From a virus, in IMG/VR virus record IMGVR_UViG_3300035665_000074, positions 1 through 44,604 of that record: a stretch of DNA of 44,604 bases. One strand, written 5' to 3'. The translations under genes and the position numbers were made by a program. Shown here piece by piece: positions 17,410 to 27,741 of the stretch; the first letter of the stretch is position 1; every line of letters begins with the position of its first letter. The notes under the pieces were generated by a model. That model saw nothing but the letters and a program-made list of their open reading frames with translations, made no database searches and had not been told where the DNA came from.

Positions 17410-17412
17410 ATA
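17405..17412 (+). promoter_or_regulatory. Late promoter TATAAATA before giant fiber 2
   Basis: A perfect T4 late consensus that contains the TAA stop of giant fiber 1. The ATG of the next gene is 15 bases past its last base. By T4 geometry (-13 to -6), the RNA would start at 17418 and have only a 9-base leader with no room for a ribosome-binding site. Confidence 0.7.
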
Positions 17413-17426
17413 TCTAAAAAACCATA

Positions 17427-20400
17427 ATGGCTTCTTATATCGGCAACTTTCCGGTAAGCGGAGATAATAGTTTCAGAATACTTGATGACATTTCAACGTT
17501 CACACAAACGTTTGATGGTGCATCATCCGCAACTGTATCAGTATCTGATTCCTCCATTTCTCTGACTGGTCATCGCTTCATTACTGGTCAGAGAGTTTTA
17601 TATTCGACTACTGGAACTGCAATTGGTGGTTTAACGTCTGGTACTTACTATTATATCATAAAAGTAGATCAAAATACAATTCGTCTTGCCACATCACTTG
17701 CAAACGCAAATAATAATTCAAATATTACTCTTACAGCATTAGGAACTGGAACAACTCACACATTAGTTGTTGGTTTTGATGGTATTAATACAAAGTTCAA
17801 AGCAACTTATAATAACGGAACCAAAGCACAAGTCACCAGAGGAGCACAATTACAAATCTCCATTAATGGTGTTCTCCAACAACCAAGTGACAGTTCCACA
17901 CCTTCAAATGGTTTTGGTATTGAAACTGATAGTACCATTGTATTTTCAGTTCCTCCTGTAGACACTGATGCCTTCTGGGGTAATGTCATTGCAAACAATT
18001 ACCCAACGTTTGATACCAGTGATAATACTGTTGATAGTTTCGTTGGCAATGGATCTCAAACAAACTTCACACTTTCAAAAACACCACCAAACAATCAGAA
18101 CGTATTAGTTACAATCAATGGTGTTGTTCAGTATCCAGATGATGCAACGACTGTTAGAGCTTATAGCGTCATTGGAAACGTTCTGACGTTCGTTGAAGCA
18201 CCTGGAAGTGGTACAATCATTCAGGTTCGTCATATTGGTTTTGCTGGTGCTACGTCCAGTGCAGTGACTGGATTCTATGGAAGAACTGGTAATGTAGGAT
18301 TAACAACTAATGATTCAATTGTAGTTTCAAGTATCTTAGTCGGTACTGCAACCTCATCAGGAACTGCAAATCAAAGACTTCAAGTTGCTGGTGGTTCTTA
18401 TATTTCTGGAAATCTTGGCATTGGAATCACAAATCCACCTTATAATTTAACAGTCTCTCCAACTGGTACTCCTGCACTTTCCGGACTGACTTCCTGTGTT
18501 GCTGACTTCACTGCGTTTGCGAATAATTATACTCAGGTTAATCTTCGTAACTCAAATACTGGAAATGCTGCTTCTGCGGACTTTGTTGTAACTGCAGATA
18601 ATGGTAGTGATACAACGAACTTTATAGACTTAGGCATTAACAACAGTGAATTCTCAACGTCAACTTGGACAATCAATGGTGCCAATGACGGATACTTATA
18701 TACCAGTGATGGAAGTTTAAGTATTGGTGTTGCTGGAATTGGTAAGACACTTTCATTCTTCACTGGTGGTACATTAGCAGCAAATGAAAGACTTAAAATT
18801 ACTGGTGGTACAATTAAGATTGGTTCTGGTGCAACAACTGGAACTGCAAATCAAGATCTTCAAGTCACTGGTGGTGCTTATTTCAGTGGTTCGGTTGGCA
18901 TAGGGACCACAAATCCAACAGCACAATTACAAATCAATTCATCAACTTCAAATTCATTTTATTCTTATAGAAATTCTGGAGAAAATTCTGCTTGGGTTGT
19001 AACTGGAGATAGTAATGTTGCTGCATTAAGATTCCAAAATTCTTTAATGCATTATAGAATTGGAATACAAGGTTCTACTCAATTAGTAATTCGAGATGTA
19101 ACAAATACGGGAAATAGAGTAGCAATTACATCAACGGGTGAAGTTTTAGTTAATACGACAACAGCAACAGGAACCTCATCACAACCACTTCAAGTTAGTG
19201 GTGGTGCTTATTTTAATGGTAATGTCGGTGTAGGAACCACAAATCCACTGGTTAAATTGCAAGTCGGTGGTACCATTGGATTTAATGATAGTAACATTAA
19301 GTTAGGTGACAGTACGACTGGTGCTGTTGTAACCACTGGTTCGAATAACTTCTTTGCTGGTGCTGGTGCTGGTAGTTCTACGACGACTGGAGGGTATAAT
19401 AACTTCTTTGGTATTAATGCAGGGCGTTATAATACCACTGGTTGTTACAATAATTTCTTTGGGCGTATTACTGGTCAATGTAATGCTACAGGAAATGCCA
19501 ATAATTTTATTGGTAATGCTGCTGGAAGATATAATACTTTTGGTAGTTGCAATAACTTCTTTGGATTTCAAGCAGGTAGAAATAACACCACTGCTTGTTT
19601 TAATAACTTCTTTGGAAATCAAGCAGGTAGAAGCAACACCACAGGAAGCCACAATACTTTTATAGGAAACAATGCTGGATATTTTAATACCACCGGTCAG
19701 TATAATAATTTCTTTGGTGCTCTTGCAGGATACTGTAACACCACAGGAATCAACAACAACTTTATAGGAAGATGTGCTGGACTTTCTAATACTTTTGGTG
19801 CTTATAATAATTTCTTTGGTAATCTTGCAGGATACTGTAACACTACTGGATGTAATAATAACTTTTTTGGTTGCCGTGCTGGTTTCTCCAATACCACAGG
19901 ATCCAACAACAACTTTATAGGAAATAAATCTGGAACTTCTAATACTTTTGGTAGTAGTAATTTCTTCGTTGGTAGTTATGCCGGATCGGGTAACACAACT
20001 GGAAATAATAATACTTTCTTTGGTGATAGAGCAGGGCGTTTTAACAGCACTGGAAGTTATAATATTTTCATAGGGCAAATTGGAGGATATTGTAATACTT
20101 TTGGAAGTCATAATAATTTCCTTGGTCGTTATGCTGGAAATAGAAACACCACAGGAAACAACAATAACTTTATAGGACAGTGTGCAGGATATTGTAATAC
20201 TACAGGAAGTTGCAATAACTTCTTTGGTATGTGTGCTGGGTTCTCTAACACCACAGGAGTCAACAATAACTTTATGGGACGTAGTGCAGGACGTTATAAC
20301 ACTACAGGAACTAATAACAACTTTTTTGGTTTCCAAGCAGGACACTGTAATACTACAGGAGATCATAACAACTTTATAGGAAGATGTACTGGATTTTCTA

Positions 20401-22325
20401 ATACTTTTGGTGGAGATAATAACTTCTTTGGTAATGCCGCAGGATGCTCCAATACCACAGGAAATTTTAATAATTTCTTTACAAGTCAAGCAGGTCGATT
20501 TAACACTACTGGAAACTGCAATAATTTCATAGGAGTGAATGCCGGTTATTGTAATACTTTTGGAAATAATAATAACTTTATGGGTGCGTTTGGTGGTTAT
20601 AAAAATACCACTGGAAGTTGTAATAACTTCTTCGGTAATAGTACAGGATTTTCTAATACCACAGGAAACAACAACACCTTTATAGGACAGTGTGCTGGAT
20701 ATTCTAATACTTTTGGTAACTATAACAACTTTATTGGATTACGTACAGGATTCTGTAATACTACTGGTGTAAGAAATAATTTTATTGGAGTTAGTGCTGG
20801 ACTTTGTAATACCACTGGTTCTTATAATAACTTCTTTGGATCTTCTGCAGGAAGATATAATACTACAGGAAACAACAACAACTTTATTGGACAAGGTGCA
20901 GGATACTGTAATACTTTTGGAGGTTGTAATAATTTCCTAGGAACTTTTGCTGGATATGCAAATACCACTGGTTGCAATAATAATTTCTTCGGATATTATG
21001 GAGGTTATAAAACCACTACTGGAACTTTCAACAACTTCTTAGGTTTTAATGCTGGAAGAGAAAATACTACTGGTTCTAATAACAATTTCTTTGGATATCT
21101 TGCTGGTGCTAGCAACACCACAGGAAACAACAACAACTTCTTTGGAAATATTGCTGGATATGCAAACACCACTGGTTGTTATAATAATTTCTTTGGTCGT
21201 TATGCAGGAGGAAAAACTACTACAGGTTCTTGCAACACATTCTTAGGTCGTTATGCAGGATGCTCTGTTACCACTGGTTCTAATAATATTGCTCTTGGAA
21301 ACAATGCACAAGTTCCATCAGCAACTGGTAGCTGTCAGTTAGCGATTGGTGCTGGTGGTGTGAACTGGATTTATGGTACTAGTAGTGGTAATATTGGTGT
21401 AGGACTTACAAATCCAACATCAAAACTTGAAGCAGTAGATCTTGCAGCAACTCCTTCGGTTGCACCAGTTATATTCATTCAACGTCCTAATAATATTATT
21501 CCAGGAAGTATTGCACCTACAAATGCCGAATTAAGAATTAAAGGACATTCCAGTAATTATAAAATTTATGTAGAAGATCATAGTTCAAATTCATTGCTTG
21601 CGGTTACTGGTGCTGGTAATGTCGGTGTAGGACTTACAAATCCATTCTCAAAATTACAAATTAATTATTCATCTTCAACTGCTTATAGTGCAACTGCTAC
21701 ACCACAAACTGCAAACGCAATTACACTTTTAAATACCAATACAACAGCAACGACTACCTTTTCTGGTATTGCATTAGGAAATGCTAGAAACGGAAATACT
21801 GCTTTCGTTGGAATAGAATGTGTCGGAACGGGAAATGATACCACTGCACTCGCATTCAAAACACAATCAGCAGGACCAGTTTTTGCTGAAGTTGCTAGGT
21901 TTGATAGTTCCGGCAGATTGACCTTACCTTATCAACCAGCATTTATTGCTACAAAAAGTTCCGGACAAACTCTTACTCAATCTGTCAATAATGTCGTTTC
22001 CTTTGATACAGAAGTTATAGACATTGGTAGTAATTATTCTAGTAATAAATTCACTGCTCCTGTAAGTGGAACATATCAATTTCAATTTACATGTATGGGA
22101 TCTTCACCAAATGCAGGATATTTGAGAATGTCCCTGAAAAAAAATGGTAGTGGTTTTTATGGAACAACATATGCTACCATTACAATAAGTGCTTATGAGT
22201 CTATAGTTACTTCCAGCTTAATAAATTTATCCGCAAATGATTATGTTGAAGCAGAAATATTTCCAACAATGACTTCATTTGCTCTTGATAATACTGGAAC
22301 TTTTTCAGGTTATCTTGTAGGATAA
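17427..22325 (+). CDS. Giant NTTG-repeat fiber 2 with C1q-like head
   Basis: A 1632-aa protein with the most complex layout of the five. Residues 1-290 are beta-rich modules with the cyanophage-fiber 'INGVVQ' element twice (ISINGVLQQPSD; VTINGVVQYPDD). Residues about 290-635 are GIGTTNP/LQV-type shaft modules (three SGTANQxLQV copies). About 38 NTTG units follow (about 640-1290), then more shaft modules. Residues about 1501-1632 look like a C1q/TNF-type jelly roll: VVSFDTEVIDIGSNYSSNKF, TAPVSGTYQFQF, LKKNGSGFYG, ANDYVEAEIF and the ending FSGYLVG. C1q heads are trimeric and typically bind ligands, so this is probably a receptor-binding tip. There is no S74 domain. The start follows a late promoter by 14 intervening bases with no Shine-Dalgarno sequence. 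Confidence 0.88.
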   Translation: MASYIGNFPVSGDNSFRILDDISTFTQTFDGASSATVSVSDSSISLTGHRFITGQRVLYSTTGTAIGGLTSGTYYYIIKVDQNTIRLATSLANANNNSNITLTALGTGTTHTLVVGFDGINTKFKATYNNGTKAQVTRGAQLQISINGVLQQPSDSSTPSNGFGIETDSTIVFSVPPVDTDAFWGNVIANNYPTFDTSDNTVDSFVGNGSQTNFTLSKTPPNNQNVLVTINGVVQYPDDATTVRAYSVIGNVLTFVEAPGSGTIIQVRHIGFAGATSSAVTGFYGRTGNVGLTTNDSIVVSSILVGTATSSGTANQRLQVAGGSYISGNLGIGITNPPYNLTVSPTGTPALSGLTSCVADFTAFANNYTQVNLRNSNTGNAASADFVVTADNGSDTTNFIDLGINNSEFSTSTWTINGANDGYLYTSDGSLSIGVAGIGKTLSFFTGGTLAANERLKITGGTIKIGSGATTGTANQDLQVTGGAYFSGSVGIGTTNPTAQLQINSSTSNSFYSYRNSGENSAWVVTGDSNVAALRFQNSLMHYRIGIQGSTQLVIRDVTNTGNRVAITSTGEVLVNTTTATGTSSQPLQVSGGAYFNGNVGVGTTNPLVKLQVGGTIGFNDSNIKLGDSTTGAVVTTGSNNFFAGAGAGSSTTTGGYNNFFGINAGRYNTTGCYNNFFGRITGQCNATGNANNFIGNAAGRYNTFGSCNNFFGFQAGRNNTTACFNNFFGNQAGRSNTTGSHNTFIGNNAGYFNTTGQYNNFFGALAGYCNTTGINNNFIGRCAGLSNTFGAYNNFFGNLAGYCNTTGCNNNFFGCRAGFSNTTGSNNNFIGNKSGTSNTFGSSNFFVGSYAGSGNTTGNNNTFFGDRAGRFNSTGSYNIFIGQIGGYCNTFGSHNNFLGRYAGNRNTTGNNNNFIGQCAGYCNTTGSCNNFFGMCAGFSNTTGVNNNFMGRSAGRYNTTGTNNNFFGFQAGHCNTTGDHNNFIGRCTGFSNTFGGDNNFFGNAAGCSNTTGNFNNFFTSQAGRFNTTGNCNNFIGVNAGYCNTFGNNNNFMGAFGGYKNTTGSCNNFFGNSTGFSNTTGNNNTFIGQCAGYSNTFGNYNNFIGLRTGFCNTTGVRNNFIGVSAGLCNTTGSYNNFFGSSAGRYNTTGNNNNFIGQGAGYCNTFGGCNNFLGTFAGYANTTGCNNNFFGYYGGYKTTTGTFNNFLGFNAGRENTTGSNNNFFGYLAGASNTTGNNNNFFGNIAGYANTTGCYNNFFGRYAGGKTTTGSCNTFLGRYAGCSVTTGSNNIALGNNAQVPSATGSCQLAIGAGGVNWIYGTSSGNIGVGLTNPTSKLEAVDLAATPSVAPVIFIQRPNNIIPGSIAPTNAELRIKGHSSNYKIYVEDHSSNSLLAVTGAGNVGVGLTNPFSKLQINYSSSTAYSATATPQTANAITLLNTNTTATTTFSGIALGNARNGNTAFVGIECVGTGNDTTALAFKTQSAGPVFAEVARFDSSGRLTLPYQPAFIATKSSGQTLTQSVNNVVSFDTEVIDIGSNYSSNKFTAPVSGTYQFQFTCMGSSPNAGYLRMSLKKNGSGFYGTTYATITISAYESIVTSSLINLSANDYVEAEIFPTMTSFALDNTGTFSGYLVG
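19345..21290 (+). repeat. NTTG 17-residue repeat array of giant fiber 2 (about 38 units)
   Basis: The same NNFFGxxAGxxNTTGxx unit, begun by NNFFAGAGAGSSTTTG and closed by an IALGNNAQVPSATGSCQLAI capping segment shared with giant fiber 5. Confidence 0.88.
21225..21418 (+). repeat. 194-bp tract nearly identical to 35952-36145 in giant fiber 5
   Basis: By eye only about five bases differ across 194. The tract encodes the repeat-array cap (QVPSATGSCQLAIGAGGVNW) and the start of the following GLTNP shaft. It suggests recent transfer between giant genes 2 and 5. Confidence 0.8.
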
Positions 22326-22326
22326 A

Positions 22327-22334
22327 GATAAATA
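22327..22334 (+). promoter_or_regulatory. Late-promoter motif GATAAATA before the 89-aa gene
   Basis: Seven of eight bases match TATAAATA, two bases after the stop of giant fiber 2. Predicted RNA leader about 11 bases. Confidence 0.5.
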
Positions 22335-22350
22335 CTCAAAAAGACTTAAT

Positions 22351-22620
22351 ATGGACTATACGATCACCTTAACCGAAGCAGAAGACCTAGCACTTCAATA
22401 TGTTGCTGCTGATCCACAAGAATGGATTGATAATGCAGCAACTAATAGAGCAAGAATTGCGATTGATGAAATCTGCGATCTTTATGTTAAAACTAAACTA
22501 GAAAACAACCAACCTATTACCGCTACTAATAAACCTGATATGGTTCTAGCAGCTTATGAAGAAGGTTTAGTCAAGACAGCAGCACAAAGAAATGAAGAAG
22601 CACCAAGATTGCCCGAATAA
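22351..22620 (+). CDS. Small alpha-helical phage protein (89 aa)
   Basis: An 89-aa mostly helical, acidic protein (MDYTITLTEAEDLALQYVAADPQEWIDNAATNRARIA...). The first half reads like a small tail-associated protein found beside cyanophage fibers: a beta start, then a helix with a QEWIDNAATNRAR segment. It lies alone between giant fibers 2 and 3. A late-promoter motif precedes it and another overlaps its stop codon. I do not know its function; an assembly helper or a connector for the neighbouring fiber is possible. Confidence 0.75.
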   Translation: MDYTITLTEAEDLALQYVAADPQEWIDNAATNRARIAIDEICDLYVKTKLENNQPITATNKPDMVLAAYEEGLVKTAAQRNEEAPRLPE

Positions 22621-22623
22621 ATA
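22616..22623 (+). promoter_or_regulatory. Late-promoter motif AATAAATA before giant fiber 3
   Basis: Contains the TAA of the 89-aa gene. It is spaced exactly as at giant fibers 2, 4 and 5: 14 bases lie between motif and ATG, giving a predicted 9-base leader. Confidence 0.6.
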
Positions 22624-22637
22624 ACTAAAAAACCATA

Positions 22638-25600
22638 ATGTCATATATTGGAAGAGCTCTTAGCAACGGAAATTATTTAAAATTAGATGATCTCCAAAGT
22701 TTTTTTAATGGAACTGAGGTAACATTTAATTTAACTTCTGGTGGGCAACCATTTTATCCTGGTTCTGCTTTTTCAATTCTTGTATCACTCGGCGGTGTTG
22801 TACAAGAACCAATTAAGGCATATACAATCAATCTAAATCAAATCACTTTTGCTTCTGCTCCACTTGCAGGAAGTGATTTCTTCTGTATTGTTTTAGGAAC
22901 TGCATTGGGTGTTGGAGTTCCTGGAGATGGAACTGTAACTGGTTCAAAGTTATCTTCGCCATTCAATTATAACTCTGGATTATTATACTTAGATACTGTT
23001 AATAATCGCATTGGTATTGATACAACAAGCCCACAAGTTAAGTTACAAGTCGGTGGGACGATTGGATTTAATGATACAAACATTAAGTTAGGTGATAGTA
23101 CCACTGGTGCTGTTGTAACCACTGGGTCTCATAACTTCTTTGCTGGTGTTGGTGCTGGTAGTTCTACGACGACTGGAAATGGTAATAACTTCTTTGGGCA
23201 ATGTGCTGGATATTATAATACCACCGGAAATAATAACAATTTCTTTGGTAGTCGTGCTGGACTTTGCAATACTACTGGAAGATGTAATAATTTTATTGGA
23301 TGTCGTGCAGGTAATTTAAATACTATCGGTTCTTATAATAACTTCCTTGGTCCTAGTGCGGGATATAGCAATACCACCGGATGCGCTAACAATTTCTTTG
23401 GTCTTCGTGCTGGTTTCTGCAACACCACAGGATCCAACAATACCTTTATAGGACAGTGTGCTGGATATTCTAATACTACTGGAAACGGCAACGCCTTCAT
23501 AGGACAGTGTGCTGGATTCTCCAATACTTTTGGTTGTTACAATAACTTTTTTGGTATTAATTCTGGACTTTGTAATACTACTGGATGTCATAATAATTTC
23601 TTTGGATTAAATGCAGGACGTTGCAATACGACAGGAAATCATAATTTCTTTGGTGGATATGCTGCGGGTAGAAGCAACACCACAGGAACCAACAACAACT
23701 TTATAGGACTATGTGCTGGATATTCGAATACTTTTGGTGCATACAATAACTTTATTGGTCGTTTTGCTGGACGTGATAACACAGAAGGAAATAGCAACAA
23801 TTTTATTGGATTTGGTGCAGGTCGTTATAACACCACTGGTTGTTATAATAACTTCCTTGGTTTCCGTGCCGGTCAATCCAATACTACAGGAGTTAATAAT
23901 AACTTTATAGGACTGTGTGCTGGATATTCTAATACTACTGGACAAGGTAATAACTTCTTAGGAACCAACGTAGGCAAATTTAACACGACTGGAAATCGCA
24001 ATAATTTTATAGGACAGGGTGTTGGAACTTATAATACTTTTGGTAGTTACAATAACTTCTTTGGATATCTTGCTGGACGTTGTAATACTACAGGAAACAA
24101 CAATACCTTTATAGGACAGTGTGCTGGATTTGCTAATACTTTTGGTTCTGATAACTTCTTTGGTGGATACAATGCAGGGATTTGCAATATTACCGGATGC
24201 CGAAATATTTTTATTGGAAGAAGGGCGGGTCAATTTAGTACTTCTGGTAGCTATAATAACTTTTTTGGTTTTCGTGGAGGATATTGTACCACTACAGGAG
24301 AACATAATAATTTTATTGGTGCTAGTGCAGGTGCTGCTAACACTTTTGGTAGTTTCAATAATTTCTTTGGTCTACAAGCAGGATGTAAAAACACCACAGG
24401 AAACAATAACAACTTCATAGGGCGATGTGCTGGATACTCTAATACTTTTGGTGGTTATAACAATTTCTTTGGTATCTTCGCAGGACTTTGTAATACCACT
24501 GGTTGCTTTAATAACTTTTTTGGACCTAGTGCAGGTAGATGCAATACTACAGGTCAGTATAATAACTTCTTTGGACGTGCAAGTGGATATTATAATACGA
24601 CAGGACAGTGTAATAACTTCTTTGGCGGTTATGCAGGTAAAAGCAACACATCTGGTAATTATAATAATTTCTTTGGTGGTAGTGCAGGTCGTTATAACAC
24701 CACAGGATCCAACAATAATTTCTTTGGTGTTCAATCAGGATTTTGCAATACCACTGGTTCTCAAAATAATTTCTTTGGTATTTTTGCAGGTAGAAGCAAC
24801 ACCACTGGATCCAACAATACCTTTATAGGACAGTGTGCTGGATATTCTAATACTTTTGGTTGCTTTAATAACTTCTTTGGTACTACATCAGGATTTTCTA
24901 ATACAACTGGAAAACATAATAACTTTATAGGTTATAACGCAGGAAATGCAAATACCATTGGAAGTTATAATAATTTCTTCAATCGTGAAGCAGGAAGATG
25001 TAATACAACAGGAAACTATAATAATTTCTTTGGCAAATATTCTGGATATTATAATACCACTGGAAGTCATAATAACTTTTTTGGGTGCCAAGCAGGATAC
25101 TTAAACACCACAGGAAACAACAACAACTTTATAGGTCGTAATGCAGGTTTTTGCAATACCTTTGGTTCTAACAATAATTTCTTTGGGTTTTTTGCAGGAT
25201 ACTTAAACACCACAGGAATCAACAATACCTTTATAGGACAGTGTGCTGGATATTCTAATACTTTTGGGGGTGCTAATAATTTTATTGGAAATAGTGCCGG
25301 ACGTTGTAATACTACTGGCGGTTCTAATATTTTTATAGGGCAAGCAGCAGGACTTTATAATACTTTTGGTTGTTTTAATAACTTTTTAGGATGTTCTGCA
25401 GGACGTTGTAACACCACAGGTTGTTTTAACAACTTCTTTGGTCGTTATGCAGGTGCTTCTAACACCACAGGATGTCACAATAATTTCTTTGGGTGTGGTG
25501 CTGGGCGTGATAATACTACTGGTTGCTATAATAATTTCTTTGGCGTTGATGCTGGACGTTGTAACACCACAGGAAATCATAATACTTTTATTGGTCTTCT

Positions 25601-27728
25601 TGCTGGTTATGCAAATACCTTTGGAAGTAATAATAACTTCTTTGGTTGCCGTGCTGGACAAGGAAATACTACAGGATCTAATAATAACTTTATAGGACAA
25701 CGTGCTGGATATACTAACACTTTTGGTAACTGCAATAATTTCTTTGGTTATTATGCAGGATATTCAAACACTACAGGAAGTAATAATAATATCTTTGGAC
25801 GTTATGCAGGACTTTGCAGCACTACAGGAAATAATAATAATATCTTTGGACAACTTGCTGGATGTAAAAATACCACAGGATCATACAATACCTTCTTTGG
25901 TTATGCTGCAGGAAGATATAACACCACAGGATCCAACAATAACTTTATAGGACTATGCGCTGGATATTCTAATACTTTTGGTTGCTTTAATAATTTCATT
26001 GGACGTGGTGCAGGACTTTGCAACACCACTGGAAACTATAATAACTTCTTTGGATGTGATGCAGGATTTTTCAATACTACTGGTGGTTTCAATAATTTCT
26101 TTGGAAGACAAGCAGGATTTAGAAATACTACAGGATGCTTTAATAACTTCTTTGGTTTGAATGCTGGTATTTGTAATACTACAGGAAATAGTAATACCTT
26201 TATTGGTTGCGATTCCGGATATTCTAATACTTTTGGTGGATATAATAACTTCTTCGGAAGACAAGCAGGATTTTCTAATACTACAGGATCCAGTAACAAC
26301 TTCTTTGGTCGTTATGCAGGTAGAAGTAATACCACAGGAAACAACAATAACTTTATAGGTGCGTGTGCTGGATATTCTAATACTTTTGGTATAAACAATA
26401 ATTTTATAGGTGTTTATGCTGGACAATCTAATACAACTGGAACTGCTAATAACTTTATAGGTCAACAAGCAGGATGTCTTAATACTTTTGGTAGTTGTAA
26501 TAATTTCATTGGAACACAAGCAGGTTTCTGCAACACCACTGGATGTTTTAATAACTTCTTTGGGTTATTTGCAGGTCGCAGTAACACTACAGGAAACAAT
26601 AATAACTTTATAGGTGGATGTGCTGGATATTGCAATACAATAGGTCAGTATAATAACTTCTTTGGACGTGCAAGTGGATATTATAATACGACAGGACAGT
26701 GTAATAACTTCTTTGGTCCTGTTTCTGGATATAAAAATACTACAGGATCTAATAATAACTTTATAGGACGTGAAGCTGGACGTTATAACACCACAGGAAA
26801 CAACAACAACTTCTTTGGACTTAATACAGGATACTCCAACACCACAGGAACCAACAATGTCTTTATAGGGAGATGTGTTGGATATTCTAATACTTTTGGA
26901 TATAGTAATGTTTTTGCTGGTAATGCCTCTGGTTTTTGTAATACTACTGGAAACAACAATATTTTCTTTGGAGAATCTGCAGGATACTTCAATACCACAG
27001 GAAGTTGTAATGTTTTTATAGGTTTTGGAGCAGGAGCTAGCAATACTATTGGAAGTTGGAATGTTTTTCTTGGTAGAGAGGCAGGAGTTACTAATACTAC
27101 TGGATGCCATAACAATGCTATTGGTTGTAATGCTGGGCGTTATAACACCACTGGTTGTTATAACCAATTCTTTGGTCGTGATGCTGGATTTAGTAACACT
27201 GGTGGTTGCTGTAATGTTTTTATTGGTTATGGTGCAGGTCAGAACAATACTACAGCATCTAATAATATAGCAATTGGTCGTTTTTCTGGAACAACTGGAT
27301 CATCTCCAGGTGGTCTCATTAATATGACAACCACTGGTAACCAAATTGTTATGGGTAACTCATCCCATACAACAGCCTGTATCCAGATTGCTTGGGGTGT
27401 CGCCTCCGATATCAGATACAAGTGTGTCTGGGGCAACGTACCATACGGTAGAGATTTCTTAAGAGGAGTCAACCCAATCAAGTACTCCTTTAAGGACAAA
27501 GAGACAGGAGAACTCAAGGATCCAAGAAAGAGATATGGATTCTCAGCACAAGAAGTAATGTCTCTAGAGGGTGATGAACCAATTATCGTCAATAACTCTG
27601 ACCCAGATAATCTTGGTATCACACACGACTATATGATCCCAGTGCTCGTCAATGCAATCAAAGAACTTGATGCAGAAGTGACTTCATTAAGACAAGAACT
27701 TAATGACCTTAAGAACCAGAATAAATAA
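22638..27728 (+). CDS. Giant NTTG-repeat fiber 3 with C-terminal S74 chaperone
   Basis: A 1696-aa protein. Residues 1-110 are a cyanophage-fiber N-module (MSYIGRALSNGNYLKLDDLQ, VSLGGVVQEPIKAYTINLNQ, ITFASAPLAG). A short KLQVGGTIGFNDTNIKLGDS linker shared with fibers 2 and 4 follows. About 80 NTTG repeats fill residues about 164-1547. The last 107 residues are an S74 domain: ASDIRYKCVWG with Ser1590-Asp1591 and Lys1595, YGFSAQEVMSLEGDEP, HDYMIPVLVNAIKELDAE and a coiled-coil end. Compared with fibers 1 and 4, FSAQEV replaces F/LIAQEV. Self-cleavage should be intact because the SDxRxK signature is kept. It has a late promoter but no Shine-Dalgarno sequence. Confidence 0.9.
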   Translation: MSYIGRALSNGNYLKLDDLQSFFNGTEVTFNLTSGGQPFYPGSAFSILVSLGGVVQEPIKAYTINLNQITFASAPLAGSDFFCIVLGTALGVGVPGDGTVTGSKLSSPFNYNSGLLYLDTVNNRIGIDTTSPQVKLQVGGTIGFNDTNIKLGDSTTGAVVTTGSHNFFAGVGAGSSTTTGNGNNFFGQCAGYYNTTGNNNNFFGSRAGLCNTTGRCNNFIGCRAGNLNTIGSYNNFLGPSAGYSNTTGCANNFFGLRAGFCNTTGSNNTFIGQCAGYSNTTGNGNAFIGQCAGFSNTFGCYNNFFGINSGLCNTTGCHNNFFGLNAGRCNTTGNHNFFGGYAAGRSNTTGTNNNFIGLCAGYSNTFGAYNNFIGRFAGRDNTEGNSNNFIGFGAGRYNTTGCYNNFLGFRAGQSNTTGVNNNFIGLCAGYSNTTGQGNNFLGTNVGKFNTTGNRNNFIGQGVGTYNTFGSYNNFFGYLAGRCNTTGNNNTFIGQCAGFANTFGSDNFFGGYNAGICNITGCRNIFIGRRAGQFSTSGSYNNFFGFRGGYCTTTGEHNNFIGASAGAANTFGSFNNFFGLQAGCKNTTGNNNNFIGRCAGYSNTFGGYNNFFGIFAGLCNTTGCFNNFFGPSAGRCNTTGQYNNFFGRASGYYNTTGQCNNFFGGYAGKSNTSGNYNNFFGGSAGRYNTTGSNNNFFGVQSGFCNTTGSQNNFFGIFAGRSNTTGSNNTFIGQCAGYSNTFGCFNNFFGTTSGFSNTTGKHNNFIGYNAGNANTIGSYNNFFNREAGRCNTTGNYNNFFGKYSGYYNTTGSHNNFFGCQAGYLNTTGNNNNFIGRNAGFCNTFGSNNNFFGFFAGYLNTTGINNTFIGQCAGYSNTFGGANNFIGNSAGRCNTTGGSNIFIGQAAGLYNTFGCFNNFLGCSAGRCNTTGCFNNFFGRYAGASNTTGCHNNFFGCGAGRDNTTGCYNNFFGVDAGRCNTTGNHNTFIGLLAGYANTFGSNNNFFGCRAGQGNTTGSNNNFIGQRAGYTNTFGNCNNFFGYYAGYSNTTGSNNNIFGRYAGLCSTTGNNNNIFGQLAGCKNTTGSYNTFFGYAAGRYNTTGSNNNFIGLCAGYSNTFGCFNNFIGRGAGLCNTTGNYNNFFGCDAGFFNTTGGFNNFFGRQAGFRNTTGCFNNFFGLNAGICNTTGNSNTFIGCDSGYSNTFGGYNNFFGRQAGFSNTTGSSNNFFGRYAGRSNTTGNNNNFIGACAGYSNTFGINNNFIGVYAGQSNTTGTANNFIGQQAGCLNTFGSCNNFIGTQAGFCNTTGCFNNFFGLFAGRSNTTGNNNNFIGGCAGYCNTIGQYNNFFGRASGYYNTTGQCNNFFGPVSGYKNTTGSNNNFIGREAGRYNTTGNNNNFFGLNTGYSNTTGTNNVFIGRCVGYSNTFGYSNVFAGNASGFCNTTGNNNIFFGESAGYFNTTGSCNVFIGFGAGASNTIGSWNVFLGREAGVTNTTGCHNNAIGCNAGRYNTTGCYNQFFGRDAGFSNTGGCCNVFIGYGAGQNNTTASNNIAIGRFSGTTGSSPGGLINMTTTGNQIVMGNSSHTTACIQIAWGVASDIRYKCVWGNVPYGRDFLRGVNPIKYSFKDKETGELKDPRKRYGFSAQEVMSLEGDEPIIVNNSDPDNLGITHDYMIPVLVNAIKELDAEVTSLRQELNDLKNQNK
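23128..27280 (+). repeat. NTTG 17-residue repeat array of giant fiber 3 (about 80 units)
   Basis: The same unit as the other giant fibers. It contains a 75-base segment (24551-24625) that recurs exactly at 26642-26716, and the 99-bp tract shared with giant fiber 1. Confidence 0.88.
25355..25453 (+). repeat. 99-bp tract identical to 12930-13028 in giant fiber 1
   Basis: The partner of the tract in giant fiber 1. Just downstream (from about 25505), another segment encoding RDNTTGCYNNFFGVDAGRC is nearly the same as one at about 14860, also in fiber 1 but in a different order, so the exchange is mosaic. Confidence 0.8.
27720..27727 (+). promoter_or_regulatory. Late-promoter motif AATAAATA before giant fiber 4
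   Basis: Overlaps the TAA of giant fiber 3; 14 bases separate it from the ATG, giving a predicted 9-base leader. Confidence 0.6.
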
Positions 27729-27741
27729 CTAAAAAACAAAA

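Noticed and set aside
19302-20489. A 395-codon open frame on the minus strand, and dozens of other long antisense or alternative frames within 12235-36530
   Set aside because: The 51-bp repeat is a multiple of three and lacks stops in several frames, so the same low-complexity shadow (Ser/Thr/Cys/Lys-rich or Leu/Ile-rich) appears across all arrays. They have no ribosome-binding sites or sensible starts.
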